A stretch of DNA of 14,494 nt from positions 1 to 14,494 of the forward strand of contig JAGWML010000048.1 in NCBI GenBank assembly GCA_028873155.1, in the 5' to 3' direction. Positions 1 through 6,939 of this stretch are shown here, piece after piece (positions within the stretch are counted from its first letter, which is position 1; the number at the start of each line of letters is the position of its first letter). Below the pieces are notes generated by a model. It did no database searches, was not told the DNA's origin, and worked only from the letters and a program-made list of their open reading frames with translations. The position numbers were made by a program, and so were the translations under genes. Source of the stretch: Acidobacteriota bacterium. GTDB taxonomy: Bacteria > Acidobacteriota > Terriglobia > Terriglobales > Acidobacteriaceae.

Positions 1-935
1 GCCAATTCGATGAAGCGTGTGCGGAAGTCGAACTGCTGGGCCTTCCATGAGAGATAGAACGGGTCAATGGGGATGCAGTGTCCGCCGAGGCCGGGGCCGG
101 GATAGAAGGCCTGGAAGCCGAAGGGCTTGGTTTTGGCCGCGTCGATGACCTCGTGAATGTCGATGCCCATGCGCATGCAGAGCTGCTTCAGTTCGTTGAC
201 GAGGGCGATGTTGACGCAGCGATAGATATTCTCCAGCAGCTTGGTCATCTCCGCCGCCGAGGGGCTGCTGACGGGGACGACGCGGCGGAAGATGCTTCCG
301 TAGAGAGCGCCAGCGAGCCGCGCGGCGGCGGGACCGCAGCCACCGACGACCTTCGGAATGTCGTGGCGGGCCACAGTCTCGTTCCCTGGGTCTTCGCGCT
401 CAGGCGAGAAGGCGACGTGGATGCCGGGAGCATCGAGCGCACGCGCAACTTTGAGGCCGTGCGGGTTGCCGCCTTCCAGCAGCGGGACAACAAGTTCTTC
501 GGTCGTGCCGGGGTAGGTGGTGCTTTCAAGAATGATGAGCTGGCCCTCGTGCACATGCGGGGCGATGGCCTTCACGGTTCCGGTTACGAAGCTCAGGTCC
601 GGCTCGTGGTACTCGTTGAGCGGAGTGGGGACGCAGATGATGACCGCATCCATCGCTTCGATTTCTGAGTAATCGGCCGTGGCGCGGAAGCCGGACTTCT
701 GCGCTTCCTGCACCATCTCCGGAAGGATGCGGACGATGTACGAGCTGCCGCGGTTCAGCGTCTCGACCTTGTCGGCTGCAATGTCAAAGCCGGTGACGCG
801 AAAACGCTCACCGCTGAACAACAGGGCGAGGGGCAAACCCACATAGCCCATGCCGACGATGCCGATGCGCGCCTGGCGCGTCTGAATCCGCTGCTCCAGA
901 GCGGACACATTTTTGCTCGTATCCGTGATATTCAT
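1..935 (-). CDS. wbpA: UDP-N-acetylglucosamine 6-dehydrogenase (WbpA type), 3' end cut by window edge
   Basis: The first 311 codons of a nucleotide-sugar dehydrogenase that oxidises the C6 hydroxyl of UDP-GlcNAc (or a close relative) to the uronate with two NAD+, for surface polysaccharide. Visible: an N-terminal Rossmann motif GIVGMGYVGLP (residues 25-35), CVPTPLNEYHEPDLSF (101-116), ESTTYPGTTEE (137-147), SPEREDPG (177-184), the central-domain signature EMTKLLEN (229-236), and GPGLGGHCIPIDPFY (280-294) with catalytic Cys287. The ESTTYPGTTEE and SPEREDPG wording fits the WbpA/UDP-HexNAc branch better than UDP-glucose dehydrogenase. The frame stays open to base 1, so the C-terminal UDP-binding domain (roughly a quarter of the usual 430 or so residues) is missing only because of the window. 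The ATG at 935 has no Shine-Dalgarno sequence, but a TACAAT box lies 6 bases upstream. Family is near certain; the exact sugar substrate is inferred. Confidence 0.93.
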   Translation of the reverse strand, partial: MNITDTSKNVSALEQRIQTRQARIGIVGMGYVGLPLALLFSGERFRVTGFDIAADKVETLNRGSSYIVRILPEMVQEAQKSGFRATADYSEIEAMDAVIICVPTPLNEYHEPDLSFVTGTVKAIAPHVHEGQLIILESTTYPGTTEELVVPLLEGGNPHGLKVARALDAPGIHVAFSPEREDPGNETVARHDIPKVVGGCGPAAARLAGALYGSIFRRVVPVSSPSAAEMTKLLENIYRCVNIALVNELKQLCMRMGIDIHEVIDAAKTKPFGFQAFYPGPGLGGHCIPIDPFYLSWKAQQFDFRTRFIEL

Positions 936-941
936 GCGTCG

Positions 942-947
942 ATTGTA
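942..947 (-). promoter_or_regulatory. -10-like box TACAAT placed for a leaderless wbpA transcript
   Basis: On the minus strand TACAAT (5 of 6 to TATAAT) ends exactly 6 bases before the ATG at 935. With usual sigma-70 geometry, transcription would start on the A of that ATG. No convincing -35 hexamer is seen 16-18 bases upstream and there is no Shine-Dalgarno sequence. It is a prediction from spacing only. Confidence 0.4.
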
Positions 948-1135
948 CGGGAAGCCGTCCAGAAAATCGCATCCCACCGAAGAGTCATTTTCTCCATTGC
1001 AACCAAAATCACCTGCCCGCAGAAGTCTCCTGCCTGCTTCAGTTGCAAGGATGTCAATCTGCAATTACAGCCCGGTGAATGGCCGACGGCATATAGGCGA
1101 AAGCGACAGATCCTCTCTGCTGTCCCTCACCTCGG

Positions 1136-1705
1136 TCATGCCTGCCGGTCCTTCCACATGCGATAGAGCCCCCAGGCCGCGATGGTGCAGTTATCGCGGA
1201 TGCGGCCGTCGAGCATCCTCTGCTCGAAGTCGGCAATGGGGATCGAGTGCAGGGTCAGGTCGTGTTCTTCTGCGTCCGGGTCATTGCCGACGGGATTCAG
1301 GTCTGTCGCCAGGAAAACATGCTGCTGCTGACGCAGAAAGCCGTAAGCGATCCAGACCGTGCCGAGGTGAATCAGGGTGGCCGCATGCAGGCCTGTCTCT
1401 TCCTGCAGTTCGCCACGAACCAGATCTTCGGCGCTCGTCGCTTCGTCTTCTTCCCAGCTTCCCTGGGGCAGTTCGAGGGCGCGCTCCTGGATGGTGTACC
1501 GGAACTGCTCCACCAGCCAGATGTTGCCTCCGTCGACGGGCAGAATGATGGCGGAGTCGGACTTATCGACCACGCCGTAGATGCCCTTCTGGCCGTTGGA
1601 GCGCAGAACTTCGTCTTCGCGCACGCGCATCCAGCGGTTGCGGTAGACCTCGCGGCTGGCCAGCGTGGTGATCGACGGCGCGTCCTGCTTGTCGTGGGTC
1701 GGCAT
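1136..1705 (-). CDS. Nudix hydrolase, ADP-ribose pyrophosphatase-like
   Basis: A 189-residue Nudix enzyme, probably cleaving a nucleoside diphosphate linked to another moiety (ADP-ribose or a nucleotide sugar). The Nudix box reads ELPQGSWEEDEATSAEDL, then VRGELQEETGL. The metal-binding ELQEE core is intact, but the usual Arg of the REL triplet is Gly and the stretch before it is two residues longer than the consensus. I know this LPQGSWE...RGEL pattern from a recognised subfamily, so I do not read it as loss of function. The start chosen is ATG 1705, which has GAGGGAG about 5 bases upstream. An in-frame ATG at 1747 would add 14 residues but lacks a ribosome site and lies upstream of the predicted transcription start. 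The gene follows hflX on the same strand after a 133-base gap. The substrate cannot be told from sequence. Confidence 0.88.
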   Translation of the reverse strand: MPTHDKQDAPSITTLASREVYRNRWMRVREDEVLRSNGQKGIYGVVDKSDSAIILPVDGGNIWLVEQFRYTIQERALELPQGSWEEDEATSAEDLVRGELQEETGLHAATLIHLGTVWIAYGFLRQQQHVFLATDLNPVGNDPDAEEHDLTLHSIPIADFEQRMLDGRIRDNCTIAAWGLYRMWKDRQA

Positions 1706-1728
1706 CGCAGCTCCCTCTTTGCAGGGAC

Positions 1729-1758
1729 AGGCTATCCTGCCTTCCATTGAAGTGCCAA
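1729..1758 (-). promoter_or_regulatory. Candidate promoter for the Nudix gene
   Basis: On the minus strand TTGGCA (1753-1758, 5 of 6 to the -35 consensus), 18 bases, then TAGCCT (1729-1734, a TANNNT match only). Predicted start of transcription is near 1722, giving a leader of about 17 bases that contains the GAGGGAG ribosome site. This supports the ATG at 1705 over the one at 1747. The -10 match is poor, so confidence is low. Confidence 0.33.
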
Positions 1759-1777
1759 ACCGGATGCGCAGCCGGTT
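1758..1777. repeat. 20-base near-perfect palindrome between hflX and the Nudix gene
   Basis: AACCGG, A, TGCGCA, G, CCGGTT: symmetric at 18 of 20 positions, with one mismatched pair around a TGCGCA centre. It abuts the candidate -35 box of the Nudix gene and lies about 60 bases past the hflX stop. It could be an operator or a weak transcript-end hairpin. On the minus strand it is followed by only a very short T run, which argues against a strong intrinsic terminator. Confidence 0.5.
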
Positions 1778-1838
1778 AAAGAACGAAGAAAAAGATGAGG
1801 GGTTGGAAGAGCCCGCTGCCGGTTCGCAAGCGAAAGTG

Positions 1839-3242
1839 TTAGGCGCCGCGCATCCGCCACTCGCGCAGGCGGCCCACCAGCGACGCAGGCCCCGTGACGT
1901 GCAGATGGACGAGGTTGCCTTCGTAGGCGCGGTCGCGCACCGTCATCCCAGCATCAATCATGGCCAGCACCGCGCCCTCGCTCTGCGGAATGCGCAGCTC
2001 GGCATCGAGAAGCGGATCCGATTTGAGCGCGTCGTCGATGGCCGCGAGGAGTGCGTCCATTCCCTCCCCTGTGCGTGCGGAGACGAGCAACGCGCCCTGG
2101 GCCGCGCGCGCCTGCCGATCTTCCTGCGCGAGCAGGTCGAGCTTGTTCAGCACCTCGATGCGCGGTTTGCGCAGGGCATCGAGTTCAGCGAGGACCTTTT
2201 CGACCTGCGCCTTCTGTTCCTCGCCGTAGTGAGAAGCGGCATCGCGCACATGGAGCAGCACCTCGGCCTGCTCCACTTCTTCCAGCGTGGCGCGAAAGCT
2301 GGTGACGAGCGTGTGGGGCAGGTTGCGGATGAAGCCGACCGTGTCTGACAGCAGCACTTTGCGGCGGCTGGGCAACTCAATTGCGCGCAGCTTAGGGTCG
2401 AGCGTGGCGAACATGCGCGCCGACTGGAGCACCTGCGCCCCGGTGAGGCGGTTGAAGAGCGTGCTCTTTCCGGCGTTGGTGTAGCCGACCAGAGCCACCG
2501 TAGGCACGGGGACAGCCTCGCGGCGCTGGCGCTGCTGGCGGCGGACGCGGCGCACGGACTCCAGTTCCTGCTTGAGGTGGTCGATGCGGCGCTGGATGCG
2601 GCGGCGGTCGGTTTCAAGCTGGGTTTCGCCGGGGCCGCGGGTGCCGATGCCGCCACCGAGCTGCGACATCTCGCGTCCGCGCCCGGTGAGGCGGGGCAAC
2701 ATGTACTCGAGCTGGGCGAGCTCTACCTGAAGCTGGCCCTCACGCGTGCGGGCGTGACGGGCAAAGATGTCCAGAATGAGCTGGGTGCGATCGAGGACGC
2801 GGCACGGCAAGGCGCGCTCGAGGTTGCGCAACTGGGTGGGCGAGAGATCGTGATCGAAGAGGACGAGATCGGCCTCGGTGGAGGCTGCGACACCGGCAAT
2901 TTCTTCGACTTTGCCCTGGCCCACGAGCGTGGCTGGATCGGGGCGTGCACGCCGCTGCATGAGCTCGGCAGCGACTTCGCCGCCGGCGCTGAGGACCAGC
3001 TCACGAAACTCGGCCATTGACTCTTCCGCGCTGAGGCCTGGGGCATCGACGGGCCGAACTGCGCCGGGCTTCTCGGCTTGGTCCGTTTGAGCGGCTTCAG
3101 ATTCGGTGGCAGCTTCTCTGGATTGCAGCGCAGAAAGACGCGCGGCCTCGGCGCCAGAGCGAGGGCTGCGGGCGTGGGCACCAAGGTCCACTCCCACCAG
3201 AACCGCCCGTTCCTGCTTCGTCCGGTTCTCAATCTCGTGCAA
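1839..3242 (-). CDS. hflX: Ribosome-associated GTPase HflX
   Basis: A 467-residue GTPase that binds the large ribosomal subunit and splits stalled or hibernating ribosomes under stress. Visible: an N-terminal domain with VGQGKVEEIA (107-116), the HflX signature GGIGTRGPGETQLETDRRRI (197-216), the coiled linker rich in Arg/Gln (218-243), then the G domain with G1 GYTNAGKST (253-261), G3 DTVGF (300-304), G4 NKLD (366-369) and G5 SAR (388-390). Residues 25-72 are a low-complexity Ala/Glu/Ser-rich stretch that most HflX proteins lack. The start is TTG at 3242, with GGAG 9 bases upstream; the conserved part begins only at about residue 12. The frame is open upstream into hfq, so an earlier start is not excluded. 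The gene lies 20 bases after the hfq stop, the same order as in Escherichia coli, implying cotranscription. Confidence 0.96.
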   Translation of the reverse strand: MHEIENRTKQERAVLVGVDLGAHARSPRSGAEAARLSALQSREAATESEAAQTDQAEKPGAVRPVDAPGLSAEESMAEFRELVLSAGGEVAAELMQRRARPDPATLVGQGKVEEIAGVAASTEADLVLFDHDLSPTQLRNLERALPCRVLDRTQLILDIFARHARTREGQLQVELAQLEYMLPRLTGRGREMSQLGGGIGTRGPGETQLETDRRRIQRRIDHLKQELESVRRVRRQQRQRREAVPVPTVALVGYTNAGKSTLFNRLTGAQVLQSARMFATLDPKLRAIELPSRRKVLLSDTVGFIRNLPHTLVTSFRATLEEVEQAEVLLHVRDAASHYGEEQKAQVEKVLAELDALRKPRIEVLNKLDLLAQEDRQARAAQGALLVSARTGEGMDALLAAIDDALKSDPLLDAELRIPQSEGAVLAMIDAGMTVRDRAYEGNLVHLHVTGPASLVGRLREWRMRGA

Positions 3243-3262
3243 CGAAGAGTGCTCCAGCCAAA

Positions 3263-3574
3263 CTAGCGCTGCTCGGCGGTAGCCGCAGAAGGCGCAGGGG
3301 ATGGCACCGCTGCCGGACCGATGGAGCCATGCGTCGCAGCAGGTCGATGCTCACCGTGCATCACACTGCGATTGCTGACAACGGTCGAAATGGCGTGTTT
3401 GAAGATCAACTGCTCTTGACTGTTGTTCTCCAGCAACACGGAGTACTTGTCAAAAGAGCGAATCTTTCCGGTAAGCTTCACGCCGCTGACCAGATAAATC
3501 GTAATGGGGGTCTTGTCCTTGCGGACGGTGTTCAGGAAGGTGTCCTGAATATTTTGTGCCGGCTTGTTTTCCAT
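3263..3574 (-). CDS. hfq: RNA chaperone Hfq
   Basis: A 103-residue Sm-like protein that forms hexameric rings and pairs small RNAs with mRNAs. The Sm1 region is intact: NIQDTFLNTVRKDKTPI (8-24) with Gln10 and Asp11 matching the proximal RNA-binding face, then YLVSGVKLTGKIRSFDKYSV. The Sm2 hallmark is FKHAISTVV (58-66), where Escherichia coli has YKHAIST. After about residue 72 comes a disordered Ala/Pro/His-rich tail of about 30 residues, comparable in length but not in sequence with the enterobacterial tail. Start: ATG 3574 with AGGAG 8 bases upstream. The frame runs further upstream, but that sequence has no Hfq similarity and contains the promoter. First gene of the hfq-hflX pair, divergent from the DegT gene. 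Confidence 0.97.
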   Translation of the reverse strand: MENKPAQNIQDTFLNTVRKDKTPITIYLVSGVKLTGKIRSFDKYSVLLENNSQEQLIFKHAISTVVSNRSVMHGEHRPAATHGSIGPAAVPSPAPSAATAEQR

Positions 3575-3699
3575 GTGCCGATCTCCTGCTTTCTTCTTCG
3601 GTTGTGTTCCGGACGCCCGACCTGCGCCCGATTGTGCATCCAATTGTTCGGGACCTGCCCCGGAAGTCCCGTGGCTGACGAATCCCGCAATGTAACAAC

Positions 3700-3726
3700 A
3701 GTAAAAGGATTTTCGGCCTTTTTCAA
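3700..3726 (-). promoter_or_regulatory. Candidate hfq promoter
   Basis: On the minus strand TTGAAA (3721-3726, 5 of 6 to the -35 consensus) is followed after 15 bases by TTTACT (3700-3705, 4 of 6) or, at the ideal 17 bases, by TACTGT (3698-3703, 3 of 6). It lies in the only AT-rich part of the hfq/DegT gap. The leader would be about 120 bases, long enough for post-transcriptional control, but I see no specific element in it. Confidence 0.35.
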
Positions 3727-3799
3727 CTCTCGCGCGCTCTCTGCATGTGCCCGTCGTCACCAGTCTGTTCCGGCGAGGTTCGCGCCGCACGCCAACTGC

Positions 3800-3805
3800 T
3801 ACGAT
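3800..3805 (+). promoter_or_regulatory. -10-like box TACGAT next to the DegT start
   Basis: TACGAT (4 of 6) ends 6 bases before the GTG at 3812, the same spacing as at wbpA. This places the predicted transcription start on the GTG itself. No good -35 is visible. The intervening GGTGGG is purine-rich but too close to act as a normal ribosome site. Confidence 0.33.
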
Positions 3806-3811
3806 GGTGGG

Positions 3812-4996
3812 GTGAAAGACCCTGCCGATTCCGCTGCTTCTGCCCCTCCGGCGGCGCAACCTGTGCCCATGCTCGACCTGAAACGGCAGTACAAGCCCCT
3901 GCACGAGGAGCTGATGGCCGCGCTGGGGCATGTACTGGAGACGCAGCAGTTCATTCTTGGTGAGCCGGTAGCCGCCTTTGAACAGGCCGCCGCCCGCCAA
4001 CTCGGCGTGGCGCATGCCATCGGCTGCTCGTCGGGTACAGACGCTCTATGGCTGGCCCTGGCCGCAGCGGGCATCGGCCCCGGCATGGCGGTGGTGACGA
4101 CGCCGTTCAGCTTCTTCGCCTCGGTCAGCGCAATTCTGCGCGCCGGGGCGACTGCTGTCCTGGCCGATATTGACCCGGCGACGTTCAATCTCGACCCGGC
4201 CGCGGTGGAGGCGGTGCTGGACACGAAACGCGGCACGGCCGTGCGGGCCATCCTGCCGGTGCATCTCTACGGCCAGTGCGCCGATTTTTCTCCTGGTTTT
4301 GGACGAGGGCGTGGGCTTGCGATCATTGAGGACGCCGCGCAGGCCTGGGGCGCCGCGCGTGACGGCGTCCAGGCCGGCGGCATTGGCGATGCGGCGGCCT
4401 TCAGCTTCTATCCCACCAAGAACCTCTCGGCTGCGGGCGACGCGGGCATGGTGGCGACCAACTCGGACACCATTGCCGAGCGCGCGCGGATGCTGCGCCA
4501 GCATGGGATGCGCCGCCGCTACCATCACGACGAGATCGGCTGGAATGCGCGGATGGACGGCTTCCAGGGAGCGATTCTGCAGGTGAAGCTGCGGCACATC
4601 GAGGCATGGAACCAGGCGCGGCACAATATTGCCCGTCGCTACCATGCGCTGTTTCACGCAGCGGGGCTGGCCGAGACAGGGCCGTATCCCACGCACGGCA
4701 TTGTGCTGCCACACGAGGTTCCGGGCAGCCGGCACGTGTGGCACCAGTACGTGATTCGCACCAGCCGGCGCGATGACCTGCGCGAGCATCTGACCGAGCG
4801 CAAGATCGGCTCGGAGATTTACTATCCGGTTCCGCTGCATTTGCAGGAGGCGCTGAAGCCGCTGGGCTACAAGGAAGGCGACTTCCCCGAGGCCGAGCGC
4901 GCGGCCCGCGAAGTGCTGGCGCTGCCCATCTTCCCAGAGTTGCGGGAAGATGAGCAGCAGACCGTGGTGCGCGCGATTGGGGAGTTCCTGCGCTGA
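3812..4996 (+). CDS. DegT/DnrJ/EryC1/StrS-family sugar aminotransferase
   Basis: A PLP-dependent aminotransferase of the sugar branch, which transfers an amino group (usually from glutamate) to a keto-sugar nucleotide for surface glycans. With the GTG start it has 394 residues. Visible: MLDLKRQY (20-27), the usual opening of this family, then GCSSGTDAL (71-79, cofactor phosphate), TTPFSFFAS (96-104), EDAAQAWGA (173-181) with Asp174 for the pyridine nitrogen, and FSFYPTKNL (197-205) with Lys203 as the PLP Schiff-base lysine. ATG 3869 (375 residues, beginning exactly at MLDLK) is an equally good start on homology. GTG 3812 is preferred only because a -10-like box sits where a leaderless transcript would need it. 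The family includes WbpE, the partner of WbpA-type dehydrogenases, but three genes separate the two here. The exact sugar is unknown. Confidence 0.92.
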   Translation: MKDPADSAASAPPAAQPVPMLDLKRQYKPLHEELMAALGHVLETQQFILGEPVAAFEQAAARQLGVAHAIGCSSGTDALWLALAAAGIGPGMAVVTTPFSFFASVSAILRAGATAVLADIDPATFNLDPAAVEAVLDTKRGTAVRAILPVHLYGQCADFSPGFGRGRGLAIIEDAAQAWGAARDGVQAGGIGDAAAFSFYPTKNLSAAGDAGMVATNSDTIAERARMLRQHGMRRRYHHDEIGWNARMDGFQGAILQVKLRHIEAWNQARHNIARRYHALFHAAGLAETGPYPTHGIVLPHEVPGSRHVWHQYVIRTSRRDDLREHLTERKIGSEIYYPVPLHLQEALKPLGYKEGDFPEAERAAREVLALPIFPELREDEQQTVVRAIGEFLR

Positions 4997-5021
4997 AGGC
5001 GCCGGCGCGGCCCTCAGCGCA
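4989..5021. terminator. Hairpin between the convergent DegT and poxB stops
   Basis: TGCGCTGA (4989-4996) pairs fully with TCAGCGCA (5014-5021). After one A-C mismatch, GGC (4998-5000) pairs with GCC (5010-5012), leaving a 9-base loop. It overlaps the DegT stop codon and fills the 30 bases between the two converging genes, a usual place for a bidirectional transcript end. Neither strand has a following T run, so it is not a textbook intrinsic terminator. Confidence 0.42.
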
Positions 5022-5026
5022 CGGGC

Positions 5027-6745
5027 TCAGCGAATGAGGTTGGTGCGAGCCAGTTCGATAATCTCGTCTCCGCGCCCGTTCAGAATCGCCTTAATCATGT
5101 AGAGGTTGAAGTCCACCACCTGGTCGAGCTTGAGCGATGGCGGCATGGCCAGTTCGTGGCGGTTGACGGCGATATCGACGAGCGCCGGGCCTTTGTGGGC
5201 AAAGGCGCGCTCGAGCGCGGGCCGCACCTGCTCCGGATCGTCAACGTGGATGCCCAACAGGCCCGTGCCCTGGGCAATCTGGGTGAAGTCAGGATTCACG
5301 AGGTCGGTGGCGTGGCTGAGGAAGCCCGTCGCCTTCATCTCCAGTTCCACGAAGCCCAGCGATCCGTTGTTGAAGACAACCAGCTTGACGGGCAGGTCAA
5401 GCTGGCGCAGCGAGAGCAGCTCGCCCATCAGCATGGACAGGCCGCCGTCCCCGGAAAGCGTGACGACCTGGCGGCCGGGATGCGAGATCTGCGCGCCGAT
5501 GGCCTGCGGCAGAGCGTTGGCCATCGAACCGTGGTTGAAGGAGCCGAGCAGACGCCGCTTGCCGTTCATGGTGAGGTAGCGGGCCGCCCAGATCACCGGC
5601 GTGCCGACGTCGACGGTGAACACGGCATCGTCCGCCGCGACTTCATTGAGAATCCTGGCCACATACTGCGGGTGAATGGGCCGCTGGCCGGGCTTGCCGG
5701 TGGCCAGCGCATCCAGGTCCTTGCGCGTGTCGCGATAGTGGTCGCGGCAGGCACGCAGGAAGGCAGAGTCCTGCTTCGGACGAAGGAGCGGGAGCAGCTC
5801 GCGCAGCGTTTCTTTGATGCCGCCAGCGAGACCGAGATCGAGGTGGCTGCGGCGGCCAATCTGCTCCTCGCGGAGGTCAATCTGCACGATACGTGCCTTC
5901 TGCGGGTAGAACTGCTGGTATGGGAAATCGGTGCCCAGCATAAGGAGCGTGTCGCAGTTCATCATGGCGTGATAACCGGAGGAGAAGCCGAGCAAGCCGG
6001 TCATGCCCACATCAAAGGGATTGTCGTACTCGATGAACTCCTTGCCGCGCAGGGCGTGAACGATAGGCGCCTGCAAGTTTCCTGCAACGGCCATGAGCTC
6101 ATCGTGCGCGCCCTGACAGCCTGCACCGGCAAGGATGGTGACTTTGTGCGACTGGTTGAGAAGCTGGGCAAGCTGCGCCATCTTTTCCTTGCCCGGGATG
6201 ACCTCGGAGCGCTCGGCGGAGAACTCGACGCGCCGCTCGGCGTTCACTGCTTCAGCCAAAGCCACGTCGCCAGGCAGCACAACGACAGCGACGCCGCGCC
6301 TGGCGATGGCCGTCTGGATGGCAATCTCAAGGGTGCGCGGCATCTGCGCGGGGCTGGAGACAAGCTCGCAGTAGACGCTGCACTCCTTGAACAGGTGTTC
6401 GGGATGCGTCTCCTGGAAGTAGCCGCTGCCAATCTCCTGCGATGGAATATGAGCCGCAATGGCCAGCACCGGCACGCGACTGCGATGGCAATCGTAGAGG
6501 CCGTTGATGAGATGGAGGTTGCCGGGACCGCAACTGCCCGCGCAGACCGCCAGCTTGCCGGTGAGCGCCGCTTCCGCTCCGGCGGCGAAGGCGGCAGTTT
6601 CCTCGTGGCGCACTCCCACCCAGCTCATGCCTTTGCGCGTGCGCACAGAATCCGTGATGCCGTTCAGGGAATCGCCCGCCACTCCGTAGATCCGCTCCAC
6701 GCCGGCCGCCGCCAGCACCTCCACGCACAGTTCCGCAACCTTCAT
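5027..6745 (-). CDS. poxB: Pyruvate dehydrogenase (quinone), pyruvate oxidase PoxB
   Basis: A 572-residue thiamine-diphosphate and FAD flavoprotein that decarboxylates pyruvate to acetate and CO2 and passes electrons to membrane quinone. The length matches Escherichia coli PoxB. Visible: RHEETAAFAAGAEA (46-59) with the cofactor-activating Glu in HEE, CAGSCGPGNLHLINGLYDCH (68-87), IGSGYFQETHPEHLFKECS (105-123), the central FAD domain, and the TPP-magnesium motif from GDG (432-434) to NN (459-460). The final NLYMIKAILNGRGDEIIELA (547-566) corresponds to the C-terminal peptide that binds lipid in PoxB, which separates it from acetolactate synthase. Start: ATG 6745 has GGAGGGG 6 bases upstream. 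A longer frame up to 6967 has no family similarity and would overlap nrdR. Divergent from nrdR, convergent with the DegT gene. Confidence 0.95.
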   Translation of the reverse strand: MKVAELCVEVLAAAGVERIYGVAGDSLNGITDSVRTRKGMSWVGVRHEETAAFAAGAEAALTGKLAVCAGSCGPGNLHLINGLYDCHRSRVPVLAIAAHIPSQEIGSGYFQETHPEHLFKECSVYCELVSSPAQMPRTLEIAIQTAIARRGVAVVVLPGDVALAEAVNAERRVEFSAERSEVIPGKEKMAQLAQLLNQSHKVTILAGAGCQGAHDELMAVAGNLQAPIVHALRGKEFIEYDNPFDVGMTGLLGFSSGYHAMMNCDTLLMLGTDFPYQQFYPQKARIVQIDLREEQIGRRSHLDLGLAGGIKETLRELLPLLRPKQDSAFLRACRDHYRDTRKDLDALATGKPGQRPIHPQYVARILNEVAADDAVFTVDVGTPVIWAARYLTMNGKRRLLGSFNHGSMANALPQAIGAQISHPGRQVVTLSGDGGLSMLMGELLSLRQLDLPVKLVVFNNGSLGFVELEMKATGFLSHATDLVNPDFTQIAQGTGLLGIHVDDPEQVRPALERAFAHKGPALVDIAVNRHELAMPPSLKLDQVVDFNLYMIKAILNGRGDEIIELARTNLIR

Positions 6746-6821
6746 GGCACACCCCTCCGTCTGTTGACGCATCCGGGCTGCGCGGCGCGTTGCATCGACC
6801 CCGGCTGCCGCACATGTCATC

Positions 6822-6872
6822 TCTACCCGGTAGATGCGGCGCAGGTGCGCGCGGTGCAGGCGCGGGTACCCG
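6822..6872. other. Two short palindromes in the poxB/nrdR gap
   Basis: TCTACC-C-GGTAGA (6822-6834) and CGGGTACCCG (6863-6872) are perfect inverted repeats. Both contain TACCCGG, at 6824 and 6867, 43 bases apart or about four helical turns. They lie between the divergent poxB and nrdR starts, where an operator would be expected. No regulator can be named, and short GC-rich palindromes arise by chance. Confidence 0.3.
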
Positions 6873-6924
6873 GATTCCCGCAGCGTGGGATGCGCCTGGA
6901 AGACACGCGCACGCAATCGTACCG

Positions 6925-6930
6925 TAGAAT
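6925..6930 (+). promoter_or_regulatory. -10-like box TAGAAT upstream of nrdR
   Basis: TAGAAT (5 of 6) ends 9 bases before the nrdR ATG. The predicted transcription start is near 6937, leaving a leader of about 3 bases. No -35 hexamer is seen at normal spacing, and the only purine run (GAGAAAGG) touches the ATG, too close for a ribosome site. Confidence 0.4.
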
Positions 6931-6939
6931 CGAGAAAGG

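Noticed and set aside
936..1135. Full -35/-10 promoter upstream of wbpA, using a TTGACA near 1050-1055
   Set aside because: A TTGACA-like hexamer exists on the minus strand but no -10 match follows at 16-18 bases; only the TACAAT box next to the start was kept.
3575..3811. N-terminal extension of the DegT protein back to 3329 and of Hfq up to 4015
   Set aside because: Both long frames overlap the opposite gene, lack family similarity outside the core and cross the shared promoter region.
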